Made by a program: the position numbers and the translations under genes | Part shown: positions 1-7,535 of the stretch, in pieces | Numbering within the stretch: position 1 is the stretch's first letter | Layout: every line of letters begins with the position of its first letter | The notes under the pieces: model-generated | What the model was told of the DNA's origin: nothing | Databases searched by the model: none | Seen by the model: only the letters and a program-made list of their open reading frames with translations | Assembly (NCBI GenBank): GCA_963836085.1 | Contig: CAWIHT010000008.1 | Span: 1-64,000, forward strand | DNA from: JAHEEL01 sp963836085 | GTDB taxonomy: Bacteria > Actinomycetota > Acidimicrobiia > Spongiisociales > UBA5794 | Direction: 5' to 3' | Length of the DNA stretch: 64,000 nt

Positions 1-1
1 T

Positions 2-124
2 CTGCACGTCATCGAGCAGACCGCAACCGGTTCCGGGGACTACGCAGGACTCACCTACGTGACCACGATCGAAGGCTCTGATTTCCCCTGGTCCCTGACG
101 GGACGAATCGAACCCACGCCCTAA
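2..124 (+). CDS. C-terminal end of an unknown protein (5' truncated)
   Basis: The window opens inside an open frame that gives 40 residues ending ...GRIEPTP before a TAA at 122-124. The residues are hydrophobic/aromatic with Gly, Thr and Ser (for example TGSGDYAGLTYVTTIEG), which resembles a beta-strand-rich, possibly secreted domain. No family can be named from this fragment. The frame is chosen because it is the only one without stops and with plausible composition. The start lies outside the window. Confidence 0.5.
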   Translation: MHVIEQTATGSGDYAGLTYVTTIEGSDFPWSLTGRIEPTP

Positions 125-365
125 CGCCGACACGAAGACCGCCGGTCACCAAGACACCCGTCACCGGGACGGCGGACCGAGACCAACCGAACTGCTCGTA
201 ACAGTTCAACCGGGCCCTCACCGCCTGACCGGGGCGTGCAACCCCACCCACATCATCGCAAACGCGACACACCCAGCCGGATATGGGCGGGTGTCTCCCA
301 GTTGCGCCGGTCAACGGTCTACTTGGATGAGAGGGTTGACGAGTCCGACGATGCGAGGAGTTCCG

Positions 366-660
366 ATGATGCGCTCACGATCTCCACGTTGGGTCACTTC
401 GCTCGCAGCGGTTGTGTTGCTCCTGGCGGGATGCGACGGCTCCGATGACGCCGCCGGAGACACGACGCCTGCGGAAACGCCTGAGGCTCCGATCGCTACT
501 ACGAGAATCGCTACGCCGTCCACTGTGACCACGACGGCAACGCAGTCGACCTCTTCGCGGACCGAGAACCTGGCCGCTCGATGTACTCGCCCACGTCGGC
601 TGCGGCCTCAGGTAGTCGTCGGGTCGCACCGCGGCGACCGCCATACCGGCCTAGGTGAGC
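366..660 (+). pseudogene. Truncated or degraded lipoprotein
   Basis: A start at 366 (second ATG at 369) follows a good ribosome site, GAGGAG at about 354. It encodes a lipoprotein signal: Arg-rich N-terminus, a hydrophobic stretch and the lipobox LLAGC, then a Thr/Pro/Glu-rich linker of the type seen in other lipoproteins of this window. After about 65 residues the composition turns Arg-rich and unlike protein. A neighbouring frame from about 493 reads more plausibly (DRYYENRYAVHCDHDGNAVD) and stops near 657, so a frameshift near 490 or a truncated gene is likely. The reading frame also runs into the convergent glycosidase gene. I treat it as a remnant; the original function is unknown. Confidence 0.4.
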
Positions 661-2009
661 GTTCGGGTGGAGATGACCTTGCTGTACCAGGCGAGGCTGT
701 CTTTCGGGATGCGCTCGCCGGTCTCGTGATTGACCCAAATGAGTCCGAAGCGTTGGCCGTAGCCGAGCGTCCACTCGAAGTTGTCGAGAATCGACCACAC
801 GAAGTAGCCCGTCACCGGAGCACCGAGTTCAATGGCGTTTGCGACGGCTTCGAGGTGTGACCACAGGTAGTCGATCCGACGGCGGTCGTGGATGCGCCCG
901 TCCGGCCCCGGACCGTCCGAGTAGGAGGCGCCGTTCTCCGTGACGCGGATGTCCTTCGCTCCGTAGTCGTCGTGGACGCGCTTGAGGAACGTCGTGAGCG
1001 CCGCAGGGACAATCTCCCAACCCATCTCGGTGTAGCCCTCGGGCGCGTTCGGCCCCGGCTCCAGCCAGGTGGTCTCCTCCTCCTCGTGGCCAGCGGCGAC
1101 CGCGAGAGCGGTGTAGTAGTTGACGCCGATGAAGTCGATCGGCACCGCGATCTGTTCGAGGTCCCCGGGGCAAACGAACGAAGGGGTCTCGCCTTCGAAG
1201 GCTCCGCGCTCCCGGTAGATGTCGAGCATGTCCTGCGGGTAGCCCTTCCCGAACACGGGATCGAAGAACCAGCGGTTCCGGAATCCATCGAAGTGCCGCT
1301 CGGCGGCCACATCGGCCGGGTCTGCGCTCGCAGGCGTGGAAGGTCGGCAGTCGAGGATGATGCCGACGTCGCTGTTGACCACGTTCGACCGGATCACCGG
1401 CACGGAACGACCATGGGCGAGGAGCAGGTGATGTCCCGCTGCGAGTGTCTCGGCAAGGTCGGTGTGGCCGGGGGCGAACTCGCCGAAGTAGTGGCCGAGG
1501 AACGACGCCACCCATGGTTCGTTGTGGGTCTCCCAGTGCTGTACCCGATCTCCGAGCGCGCTGCTGACGACATCCGCGTAGCGAACAAAGGCGTCGACGG
1601 TCTCGCGGTTCGCCCATCCGCCTTTGTCTTGAAGTGCCTGCGGCAACTCCCAGTGATAGAGCGTCACGTGGGGCGTGATCCCGTTCTCCAGGAGCTCGTC
1701 GACGAGACGGTCGTAGAAGGCGATTCCGCGCGGTTCAACCGGCCCGGTTCCGTCGGGGATGATCCGGGTCCACGCGGTGGTCATGCTGTAGGCGGGGATC
1801 CCGGCGGACACCATGAGCGCCACATCCTCGGGGTAGCGGTGGTAGTGGTCGCACGCGACGTCGCCGGTGTCGCCGTTGGCGATGCGTCCGGGTTCGCGAA
1901 CGAAGCGGTCCCAGATTGACTCGCCCTTGCCGTCTTCGTCCCACGCGCCCTCGATCTGATAGGCCGACGCCGAGACGCCGAAGACGAAGTCGTCGGGGAA
2001 CGTGGTCAT
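651..2009 (-). CDS. Glycoside hydrolase family 1 beta-glucosidase
   Basis: 452 aa, the usual length for a single-domain bacterial GH1 enzyme. It should hydrolyse terminal beta-linked glucosyl or galactosyl residues of disaccharides and aryl glucosides by a retaining mechanism in the cytoplasm (no signal peptide). The N-terminus has the GH1 signature FVFGVSASAYQIEGAWDEDG. The acid/base Glu lies in THNEP (about residue 164) and the nucleophile Glu in VTENG (about 355). The segment where family members usually read YRFSIAWPRI is SMTTAWTRI here, so subsite preference may differ. The ATG overlaps the stop of the upstream PLP enzyme by 4 bp, so the two are probably translationally coupled. Substrate specificity cannot be read from sequence. 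Confidence 0.92.
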   Translation of the reverse strand: MTTFPDDFVFGVSASAYQIEGAWDEDGKGESIWDRFVREPGRIANGDTGDVACDHYHRYPEDVALMVSAGIPAYSMTTAWTRIIPDGTGPVEPRGIAFYDRLVDELLENGITPHVTLYHWELPQALQDKGGWANRETVDAFVRYADVVSSALGDRVQHWETHNEPWVASFLGHYFGEFAPGHTDLAETLAAGHHLLLAHGRSVPVIRSNVVNSDVGIILDCRPSTPASADPADVAAERHFDGFRNRWFFDPVFGKGYPQDMLDIYRERGAFEGETPSFVCPGDLEQIAVPIDFIGVNYYTALAVAAGHEEEETTWLEPGPNAPEGYTEMGWEIVPAALTTFLKRVHDDYGAKDIRVTENGASYSDGPGPDGRIHDRRRIDYLWSHLEAVANAIELGAPVTGYFVWSILDNFEWTLGYGQRFGLIWVNHETGERIPKDSLAWYSKVISTRTLT

Positions 2010-3229
2010 GGCGACAGATCCCCGAGCGCGGCCACGACTCGGTCGACTTCCTCAAGTGTGTTGTAGTGCACGAACCCGATGCGGACGAGACCGCCCTGAT
2101 CGGTCAATCCGAGACGGCTCATCACCTCGACGGCGTAGTAGTCGCCGGACCACACGAAGATGCCGAGATCCCCGAGCGTCGCGGCCACCGCGTCGGGGTG
2201 AACCCCCTCGACAGCGACGGCGAACGTCGGCGTCCGGCCGTCGGGCGTGTTCCGTCCGTAGAGACTCACCGCCGGCAGCGCCGCAATCCCTTCGAGGAAT
2301 CGAGTAGACAACGTGCGTTCGTAGGCGCCGACGGTCTCCATGGCGGACAAGATGCGACCTCGTCTGGACGAACCGGCACCAAGCGAGGCGATGTAGTCAA
2401 CGGCGGCAGCGACGCCGGCCAGGCTCTCGAAGCTCTGCGTCCCGGTCTCCCACTTCCCAGGCGGATCATCCGGGGCAGGACGGATCTTGTAGGCGGCCAC
2501 TTCGGTGAGCGCCTCGGCACTGCCATAGAGGCATCCGGTGTGCGGTCCGAAGAACTTGTACGAAGAGGCTGCGAGGAAGTCAGTTCCGAGGTCCGCTACA
2601 TCGAGTGGACCGTGAGGTGAGTAGTGCACCGCGTCCACGTAGGTCCTCGCTCCGACCGCGTGCGCCGTCTCGATGATGGGGCGGATGTCGGTGATGGTCC
2701 CGACGGCGTTCGACGCATGGGTCACCGCGACGAGGCGGGTTCGGGTATCGATGAGGTCGCCGAGGTTTGCGGTGTCCAGCCGGCATCCGTTGTCAGGGTC
2801 GAAGTCGATCCATCTGACGTCGGCGCCTGCGTCCCGGGCTGCGATCACCCAGGGCCAGACGTTCGCATCGTGGTCGAGGCGGGTCACCACGATGTTGTCG
2901 CCCGCCGCCCACGTTGCACCGAGCGCCCTGCTGACGGAGAGCGTCAGCGAGGTCATGTTCTGACCGAACGCGATCTCGTTCGGGGCTGCTCCGAACAGGT
3001 CGGCGATTGCCCGGCGCGCCTCCTCGGCGACGGCATCGGTCTCACGGGACGTCACGAACGGCCCGCCGTGGTTGCTGCCCCCGGCATACATGAAGCCCGC
3101 CATCGCATCGATGACGGACTTCGGTACCTGGGTCCCACCCGGCCCATCGAGATAGGCAGCCGGCCTCTCGCCAACCACTCGAGACAAAGCAGGGAATTGT
3201 GCGCGGATACTTGCGGTGTCAAGCGTCAT
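2006..3229 (-). CDS. Class V aminotransferase, cysteine-desulfurase-like (TIGR01976 type)
   Basis: 407 aa PLP enzyme of fold type I. The PLP lysine is in SSYKFFGPH (Lys about 225), with the upstream Asp/His pair of the cofactor pocket around VDAVHYSPHG (about 198-207). It matches the SufS/NifS-like group annotated cysteine desulfurase-like. Where true desulfurases carry the persulfide Cys in a C-terminal loop, this protein reads WSGDYYAVEVMS with no Cys, so sulfur transfer is doubtful and another PLP reaction is likely. The start ATG follows GGAGGG. It is the first gene of a two-gene unit with the GH1 enzyme. Functional linkage to sugar metabolism is unclear. Confidence 0.85.
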   Translation of the reverse strand: MTLDTASIRAQFPALSRVVGERPAAYLDGPGGTQVPKSVIDAMAGFMYAGGSNHGGPFVTSRETDAVAEEARRAIADLFGAAPNEIAFGQNMTSLTLSVSRALGATWAAGDNIVVTRLDHDANVWPWVIAARDAGADVRWIDFDPDNGCRLDTANLGDLIDTRTRLVAVTHASNAVGTITDIRPIIETAHAVGARTYVDAVHYSPHGPLDVADLGTDFLAASSYKFFGPHTGCLYGSAEALTEVAAYKIRPAPDDPPGKWETGTQSFESLAGVAAAVDYIASLGAGSSRRGRILSAMETVGAYERTLSTRFLEGIAALPAVSLYGRNTPDGRTPTFAVAVEGVHPDAVAATLGDLGIFVWSGDYYAVEVMSRLGLTDQGGLVRIGFVHYNTLEEVDRVVAALGDLSP

Positions 3230-3254
3230 GGAACCCTCCAGATGAGAGCCCGAC

Positions 3255-3294
3255 GCTACTCAGCTACTCAGCTACTCCGCTACTCGGCTACTGC
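3255..3294. repeat. Octamer tandem repeat (GCTACTNN x5)
   Basis: Five head-to-tail copies of an 8-bp unit: GCTACTCA, GCTACTCA, GCTACTCC, GCTACTCG and GCTACTGC. They lie in the 72-bp gap between hspR and the PLP enzyme. A two-copy relative occurs at 37601-37616. Confidence 0.9.
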
Positions 3295-3301
3295 GAAGCA
3301 G

Positions 3302-3703
3302 TCACTTTTCGGTCAGCGGTCGGGTTCGCCGAATCGCCGGGAGGTTCCTCCGTTGCACCACGCCCATCCTGATGACCGTTCTGCGCTCCGGGTCGCCGAC
3401 GAAACGGGCATCCGACTCTTCCAGGAGTCGCCGGAGGCGTTCGATCTGACTGCGGTGTCTCTCAATCTCGCGCTCGAGCATCAGAATCCGTCGAACCCCT
3501 TCGAGGTTCACACCGCGACTCGTGAGCTCCTGGATGATCCCCAGTCGCTCGATGTCGGCCTCGGAGTAGCGTCGCGTTCCACCGGGCGTCCGGTACGGCT
3601 CAATCAGGCCTCGGCGTTCATAGATGCGCAGCGTCTGCGGATGCATCCCCGACATCTCCGCAGCGACGGAGATGACGTATCGGGCTTCTTCGCTCTTCAT
3701 CAT
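3302..3703 (-). CDS. hspR: HspR, MerR-family heat-shock repressor
   Basis: 133 aa. The N-terminal MerR winged helix-turn-helix (about residues 8-75) contains the HspR-type segment ISVAAEMSGMHPQTLRIYE and the wing GGTRRYSEADIERL, followed by a short amphipathic coiled coil (about 85-115). In Streptomyces and Mycobacterium HspR binds HAIR inverted repeats upstream of dnaK and uses DnaK as co-repressor. Its position as last gene of dnaK-grpE-dnaJ-hspR is the classic arrangement. The start overlaps the dnaJ stop by 4 bp. A HAIR-like site lies upstream of dnaK at 7176-7196, so autoregulation of the operon is expected. Confidence 0.93.
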   Translation of the reverse strand: MMKSEEARYVISVAAEMSGMHPQTLRIYERRGLIEPYRTPGGTRRYSEADIERLGIIQELTSRGVNLEGVRRILMLEREIERHRSQIERLRRLLEESDARFVGDPERRTVIRMGVVQRRNLPAIRRTRPLTEK

Positions 3704-4632
3704 GTCACCCCAAGGTGTTCTCGCGGGTTGTCCGGCAATCGCTCATCGCGGAAGGCCTCGAGGAGTTCCTGTTCCGTCTCCGACAGTTCCTTCGGAACGG
3801 TGACCCGGATGGTCACGAGGAGATCCCCGGTCGTGTTGGCCGTCTCGACTCCCTTGCCTGACACCTTCATCACCGTACCGCCCTGCGTCCCTGCAGGCAC
3901 GCGGATCTTGGTGGTGCCATCGAGGGTTGGGACCTGGACCACGGCACCGAGGGCAGCCTCCGCAAACGTGACCGGCACATCCATTTTCAGGTCGCGCTTC
4001 CCCGCTCGTTCAAAGATCGGGTGTTCGGCGACATGCACGCGAACGAAGAGGTCGCCCGTCGGGCCGCCCGCGGAACCAGGCTCTCCTTTGCCAGTCACGC
4101 GGACCTTGGCGCCGTCAGAGATACCCATGGGAACCTTGACCTTCACCCTCCGCCCGTCGACCGGAACGGTCTTGGTGGCGCCCGAGAGTGCCTCGTGGAA
4201 CGTCAGTGAGAGGTCTGCTTGCAGGTTGCGGCCAGCCGTCGGGCGGGGCTGATACTGCCGTCCGCCTCCCTGGCCGAACAGATCTCCGAGCCCTCCGAGG
4301 AGGTCCTGGAATCCGCCGCCGCCTCCGGCTGCCGCTCGGCCGCCGAAGATGTCTTCGACCCTCACGTACTGCTGGTGGCCGCCTGGGTCACCGACGAAGT
4401 AGCCCATCTCGCGGGCGTGGTCGTATTCCTTGCGCTGGTCGTCGTCCGAGAGCGTGTCGTACGCCTCGTTGACTTCCTTGAAGCGTGCTTCGGCAACGGC
4501 GTCGGCAGGATTGTTGTCCGGATGGAACTCGCGGGCGAGCTTCCGGAACGCCTTCTTGATCTCTTTGCCCGAAGCGGTCTTCGAGACACCGAGCGTGGCG
4601 TAGTAGTCCTTCTCGAGCCATTCCTTACGCAT
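3700..4632 (-). CDS. dnaJ: DnaJ-type co-chaperone lacking the zinc-finger domain (CbpA-like)
   Basis: 310 aa Hsp40. The J domain (about residues 8-75) has the HPD motif in REFHPDNNP that stimulates DnaK ATPase. A Gly/Phe-rich linker follows (GGRAAAGGGGGFQDLLGGLG), then two beta-barrel C-terminal substrate-binding domains (about 130-295). The four CxxCxGxG zinc repeats of type I DnaJ are absent, and I see no Cys in the protein. It is therefore a type II Hsp40 occupying the dnaJ position of the operon. Its start overlaps the grpE stop by 8 bp. Another type I DnaJ may exist elsewhere in the genome. Confidence 0.92.
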   Translation of the reverse strand: MRKEWLEKDYYATLGVSKTASGKEIKKAFRKLAREFHPDNNPADAVAEARFKEVNEAYDTLSDDDQRKEYDHAREMGYFVGDPGGHQQYVRVEDIFGGRAAAGGGGGFQDLLGGLGDLFGQGGGRQYQPRPTAGRNLQADLSLTFHEALSGATKTVPVDGRRVKVKVPMGISDGAKVRVTGKGEPGSAGGPTGDLFVRVHVAEHPIFERAGKRDLKMDVPVTFAEAALGAVVQVPTLDGTTKIRVPAGTQGGTVMKVSGKGVETANTTGDLLVTIRVTVPKELSETEQELLEAFRDERLPDNPREHLGVT

Positions 4633-5188
4633 GCTTCACCGTCACAAGGGACGGCCGGATCACCCGACCGCGCATGACATAGCCGCGCCGAAGTTCGGCG
4701 TCGACGACGAGGTCGCCTTCGCCGTCGCCCGGTCCCGATACGGCCTCGTGGACCTTCGGGTCGAACGGCTCGCCGGCGGCCGGGATCAACTCGAATCCCT
4801 CACGGCCGAGCGTCTCAAGCAACTGCGCGCGCGTCGAGACCATGCCGTCGAGCGTGTTCTGCTCCGCCGGGGTCTGCGGTTCGAACGCGGTGGCTGCGTC
4901 GAAGGCGTCGAGGGTCGGGAGGAGGCTCTCGATGACGCGCTCGGGATGCGCGTTCGACGTTCTCGGCCTGGTCTCGTTCGACGCGACGACGGTAGTTGTC
5001 GAAATCGGCGGCGACGCGTTGCAGCATCTCGAGTTGCTCGCCGGCTTCCTGCCGGGCTTCGCTCAACTCTCGCAACAACAGCGCCTGTGCCTCGTCTGGA
5101 TTCTCCGGCAGTTCCAGCCCGAGTTCATGCGCCGTAGGCCCCGCCTCAAGGATCGCAATGTCATCGAGAATCTCGACTTCGCCGCCCG

Positions 5189-5206
5189 CCTCCCCCGAAG
5201 GGGAGG
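5189..5206. repeat. REP-like palindrome inside grpE
   Basis: CCTCCCC (5189-5195) and GGGGAGG (5200-5206) form a perfect 7-bp stem with a CGAA loop. Similar C-rich/G-rich palindromes occur at 43131-43146 and 51154-51178. Here it lies in the coding region of grpE and is translated in frame as part of VPSPSGEAGG. Confidence 0.75.
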
Positions 5207-5232
5207 GGACAGGCGACACGGGCTCATTGGGC

Positions 5233-5260
5233 TGGTGATCGGTGATTGGTGACTGGTGAC
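5233..5260. repeat. Heptamer tandem repeat (YGGTGAY x4) inside grpE
   Basis: Four 7-bp units: TGGTGAT, CGGTGAT, TGGTGAC and TGGTGAC. They lie in the first 50 bases of grpE and are translated in frame as HQSPITDHQ. The array resembles the heptamers at 52375-52395. Confidence 0.85.
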
Positions 5261-5265
5261 GGTCC

Positions 5266-7101
5266 TCAGGCTTCGTCATCGTCCTCCACCACCTCGGCTT
5301 CGACGACCTCGTCGTCGCTCGTCTCAGCGTCGTCGGCTGCTGCAGTTGCACTTTCGGCAGCGGAGGCCTCGTAGATCTTCTGCCCGAGGATCTGCGAAGA
5401 CGTGAGCAGTTCGTTCGTGGCGTTCTTCAGCGCCTCCGGGTCGGCAGCCTCGTCACCGAGCATCGTGCGGATCTCCGCGATCTTCTCGTCGAGCGGCTTG
5501 CGCTCGTCTTCGGTGAGTTTGTCACCGTGCTCGGCAAGTTGCTTGTCGATCTGATACGCCGTGTGGTCGGCCTGGTTCCGGGCTTCCGCCGCTTCCTTGC
5601 GTCGTTCGTCGTCGTTGGCGTGGGATTCCGCGTCCTTGACCATCTGCTCGATGTCGTCATCGGACAGCGCCGTGCCGCCCGTGATCGTCACCTGCTGGGT
5701 CTGACCCGTTCCCAGATCCTTCGCCGAGACCGAGACGATGCCGTTGGCGTCGATGTCGAACGTGACCTCGATCTGTGGGACGCCGCGCTGTGCCGGAGCG
5801 ATGCCGGGGAGCTTGAAGCGGCCGAGGCTCTTGTTGTCGTTCGCCATGGCGCGCTCACCCTGGAGCACGTGAATCTCGACCTCGGGCTGGTTGTCGGCCG
5901 CCGTGGTGAAGATCTCCGACCGACGCGTCGGGATCGTGGTGTTGCGTTCGATCATCTTGGTCGACACGCCACCCTCGGTCTCAACGCCGAGCGTCAGAGG
6001 CGTGACGTCGAGGAGGAGGATCCCCTTCACGTCGCCGGTGAGCACCCCGGCCTGGAGAGCGGCACCGTCGGCGACGACCTCATCCGGGTTGACGCCCTTG
6101 TTCGGCTCTTTGCCGGCGAGCTCGTTCACGAGCTTCTGCACCGACGGCATACGGGTCGAGCCACCGACGAGGATGACCTGATCGATGTCGCTCATGGTCA
6201 CGCCCGCGTCCTTGAGGGCTTCCTCGAACGGCATGCGAGTGCGCTCGACGAGGTCCTCGGTCATCTGGTCGAACTCTGAGCGGGTGAGCGTGCGGAGCAG
6301 GTGAATCGGGCCTTCGTTCGTCGCGGTGATGAACGGCAGGTTGATCTCGGTCTCCATGACCGAGGACAGATCGATCTTCGCCTTCTCGGCAGCTTCCTTG
6401 AGGCGCGTCATCGCCATCGGGTCCTTCGAAAGGTCAACACCGTTGTCGTTCTTGAATCCTTCGACGAGCCAGTTGATGATCTTGTCATCCCAGTCGTCTC
6501 CACCAAGCGTGGTGTCACCGTGGGTCGACTTCACCTCGAACACGCCCTCGCCGATCTCGAGCACCGACACGTCGAACGTGCCGCCACCAAGGTCGTAGAC
6601 GAGAATGAGATGGTCGTCGTCGGTCTTGTCGAGTCCGTAGGCCAATGCGGCGGCGGTCGGCTCGTTGATGATGCGCAGGACCTCGAGTCCGGCGATCTGC
6701 CCGGCTTCCTTGGTGGCCTGGCGTTGGGCGTCGCCGAAGTAGGCGGGGACCGTGATCACCGCTTCGGTGACGGGTTCGCCGAGGAACGCTTCGGCGTCGC
6801 GCTTGAGCTTCATGAGGATGCGAGCGGCGATCTCTTGCGAGTTGTACGCCTTGCCGTCGACCTCGACGTCCCAGTCGGTGCCCATGTGGCGTTTGACCGA
6901 CCGGACGGTCCGTTCCGGGTTGGTGATGGCTTGTCGCTTCGCCTGGTCGCCGACCAGGACCTCGCCGTTCTTTGCGAACGCGACAACCGAGGGTGTCGTG
7001 CGGTGGCCCTCAGCGTTGCTGATGATCTTTGGTTCTCCGCCCTCAAGCGTTGAGATGACGGAGTTGGTGGTTCCGAGGTCGATGCCTACGGCGCGTCCCA
7101 T
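5266..7101 (-). CDS. dnaK: Chaperone DnaK (Hsp70)
   Basis: 611 aa, typical of actinobacterial DnaK. The N-terminal ATPase begins MGRAVGIDLGTTNSV (phosphate-1), with VYDLGGGTFDVSVLEIG (phosphate-2) and LVGGSTRMPSVQ (adenosine) following. The substrate-binding domain (about 365-500) contains LLLDVTPLTLGVETEGG, then a helical lid and an acidic tail ending EVVEDDDEA. It folds nascent and stressed proteins in the cytoplasm and is the HspR co-repressor in relatives. The start follows AAGGAG. It leads the heat-shock operon, and the grpE start lies within its last codons. Confidence 0.98.
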   Translation of the reverse strand: MGRAVGIDLGTTNSVISTLEGGEPKIISNAEGHRTTPSVVAFAKNGEVLVGDQAKRQAITNPERTVRSVKRHMGTDWDVEVDGKAYNSQEIAARILMKLKRDAEAFLGEPVTEAVITVPAYFGDAQRQATKEAGQIAGLEVLRIINEPTAAALAYGLDKTDDDHLILVYDLGGGTFDVSVLEIGEGVFEVKSTHGDTTLGGDDWDDKIINWLVEGFKNDNGVDLSKDPMAMTRLKEAAEKAKIDLSSVMETEINLPFITATNEGPIHLLRTLTRSEFDQMTEDLVERTRMPFEEALKDAGVTMSDIDQVILVGGSTRMPSVQKLVNELAGKEPNKGVNPDEVVADGAALQAGVLTGDVKGILLLDVTPLTLGVETEGGVSTKMIERNTTIPTRRSEIFTTAADNQPEVEIHVLQGERAMANDNKSLGRFKLPGIAPAQRGVPQIEVTFDIDANGIVSVSAKDLGTGQTQQVTITGGTALSDDDIEQMVKDAESHANDDERRKEAAEARNQADHTAYQIDKQLAEHGDKLTEDERKPLDEKIAEIRTMLGDEAADPEALKNATNELLTSSQILGQKIYEASAAESATAAADDAETSDDEVVEAEVVEDDDEA

Positions 7102-7168
7102 ACGGGTGTGCTCCTTCGTTGTGGGTACCCGCCGGGTCGGCGGGGGATGTCTCTGAGTCGTTGCATGC

Positions 7169-7195
7169 AGTATAACTTGAGTCGGGTCGTATCAA
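7169..7195 (-). promoter_or_regulatory. Candidate dnaK promoter
   Basis: Reading the minus strand, TTGATA (7195-7190) and TATACT (7174-7169) resemble -35 and -10 boxes with a short 15-bp spacer. The HAIR-like element sits in that spacer, so HspR binding would block polymerase. The spacer length is below optimum, which is common for repressed heat-shock promoters but leaves the call tentative. Confidence 0.5.
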
Positions 7196-7196
7196 T
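7176..7196. promoter_or_regulatory. HAIR-like HspR operator upstream of dnaK
   Basis: A perfect left half CTTGAGT (7176-7182) is followed by 7 bp and a degenerate right half TATCAAT (7190-7196), against the known HAIR consensus CTTGAGT-N7-ACTCAAG. The second half matches at 4 of 7 positions. Spacing and position upstream of a dnaK-hspR operon support the call. Confidence 0.65.
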
Positions 7197-7237
7197 TCCC
7201 GGTTCTTCCGTGGTTTCTGAGGAAGTCTCACGGGCGT

Positions 7238-7254
7238 ATACCCCACGGGGGTAT
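7238..7254. promoter_or_regulatory. CsoR/CstR operator (ATACCCC-ACG-GGGGTAT)
   Basis: A perfect 7-bp inverted repeat with a 3-bp centre, the canonical G-tract operator of the CsoR/CstR/RcnR family. A third GGGGTAT half-site (7261-7267) overlaps the start codon of the regulator. The operator abuts and partly covers the -10 box TATATT at 7252-7257, so occupancy should repress the regulator and the rhodanese genes behind it. Confidence 0.85.
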
Positions 7255-7257
7255 ATT
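7252..7257 (+). promoter_or_regulatory. -10 box of the cstR-like operon (leaderless)
   Basis: TATATT ends 8 bases before the ATG at 7266 and there is no ribosome-binding site, so transcription would start at or next to the start codon. Confidence 0.6.
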
Positions 7258-7265
7258 GTTGGGGT

Positions 7266-7535
7266 ATGAAACCGGACGATGCCGAAGTTCATGACATCTT
7301 GACGAGGCTCCGCCGCGTCGAGGGCCAGATTCGCGGCATCCAGGGCATGCTCGAAAACGGGCGTGAGTGCTCCGACGTGATCACTCAGTTCTCGGCTTCG
7401 ATGCGCGCCCTCGAACAAGCCGGATACCGGTACTTCGCCATGACCCTGGCCACCTGTGCGCTCGACCCTGAGAGCGCAGCGCTCGCGGGATACGACCCCG
7501 AGCGCCTCGAGAAGCTGTTCATGCAGCTGACGTGA
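7266..7535 (+). CDS. CsoR-family repressor, probably persulfide-sensing (CstR-like)
   Basis: 89 aa all-helical DUF156 protein with the family signature RLRRVEGQIRGIQGMLE. In copper-sensing CsoR the ligands are Cys-x24-His-x3-Cys. Here Cys35 and Cys64 are kept but the His position is Thr60, which is the pattern of the sulfane-sulfur sensor CstR, where the two Cys form a per/polysulfide bridge. Two rhodaneses follow directly, as expected for a CstR regulon. The operator at 7238-7254 implies autoregulation. Gene overlap (GTGA) with the next frame suggests co-translation. Metal sensing is not excluded but is less likely. Confidence 0.85.
   Translation: MKPDDAEVHDILTRLRRVEGQIRGIQGMLENGRECSDVITQFSASMRALEQAGYRYFAMTLATCALDPESAALAGYDPERLEKLFMQLT

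Larger units (their letters stand above)
4625..5279 (-). pseudogene. grpE: GrpE nucleotide exchange factor with a single-base frameshift
   Basis: GrpE releases ADP from DnaK. The 5' part (5279 to about 4946) encodes an acidic N-terminus and the coiled coil ending AADFDNYRRRVERDQAENVERAS. The rest (ERVIESLLPTLDAFDAA ... through the C-terminal beta domain PFDPKVHEAV and ...RRGYVMRGRVIRPSLVTV) continues in another frame. Removing one C from the CCC run (plus-strand GGG 4943-4945) restores a continuous GrpE of ordinary length. Since grpE is normally needed, a sequencing/assembly error is the simplest reading, but a real mutation cannot be excluded. The ATG at 5279 overlaps the dnaK 3' end by 14 bp. 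Residues about 8-30 are encoded by two dispersed repeat elements. It lies between dnaK and dnaJ. Confidence 0.88.

Noticed and set aside
100..124. GAATCGAACCC-like T-arm sequence near the left edge
   Set aside because: It is inside a coding frame and no other tRNA arms are present.
3255..3294. CRISPR-like array
   Set aside because: Units are 8 bp without spacers; a simple tandem repeat. No cas genes are seen.
5266..7101. dnaK as a transferred archaeal-type gene
   Set aside because: Motifs, operon order and acidic tail are ordinary actinobacterial.
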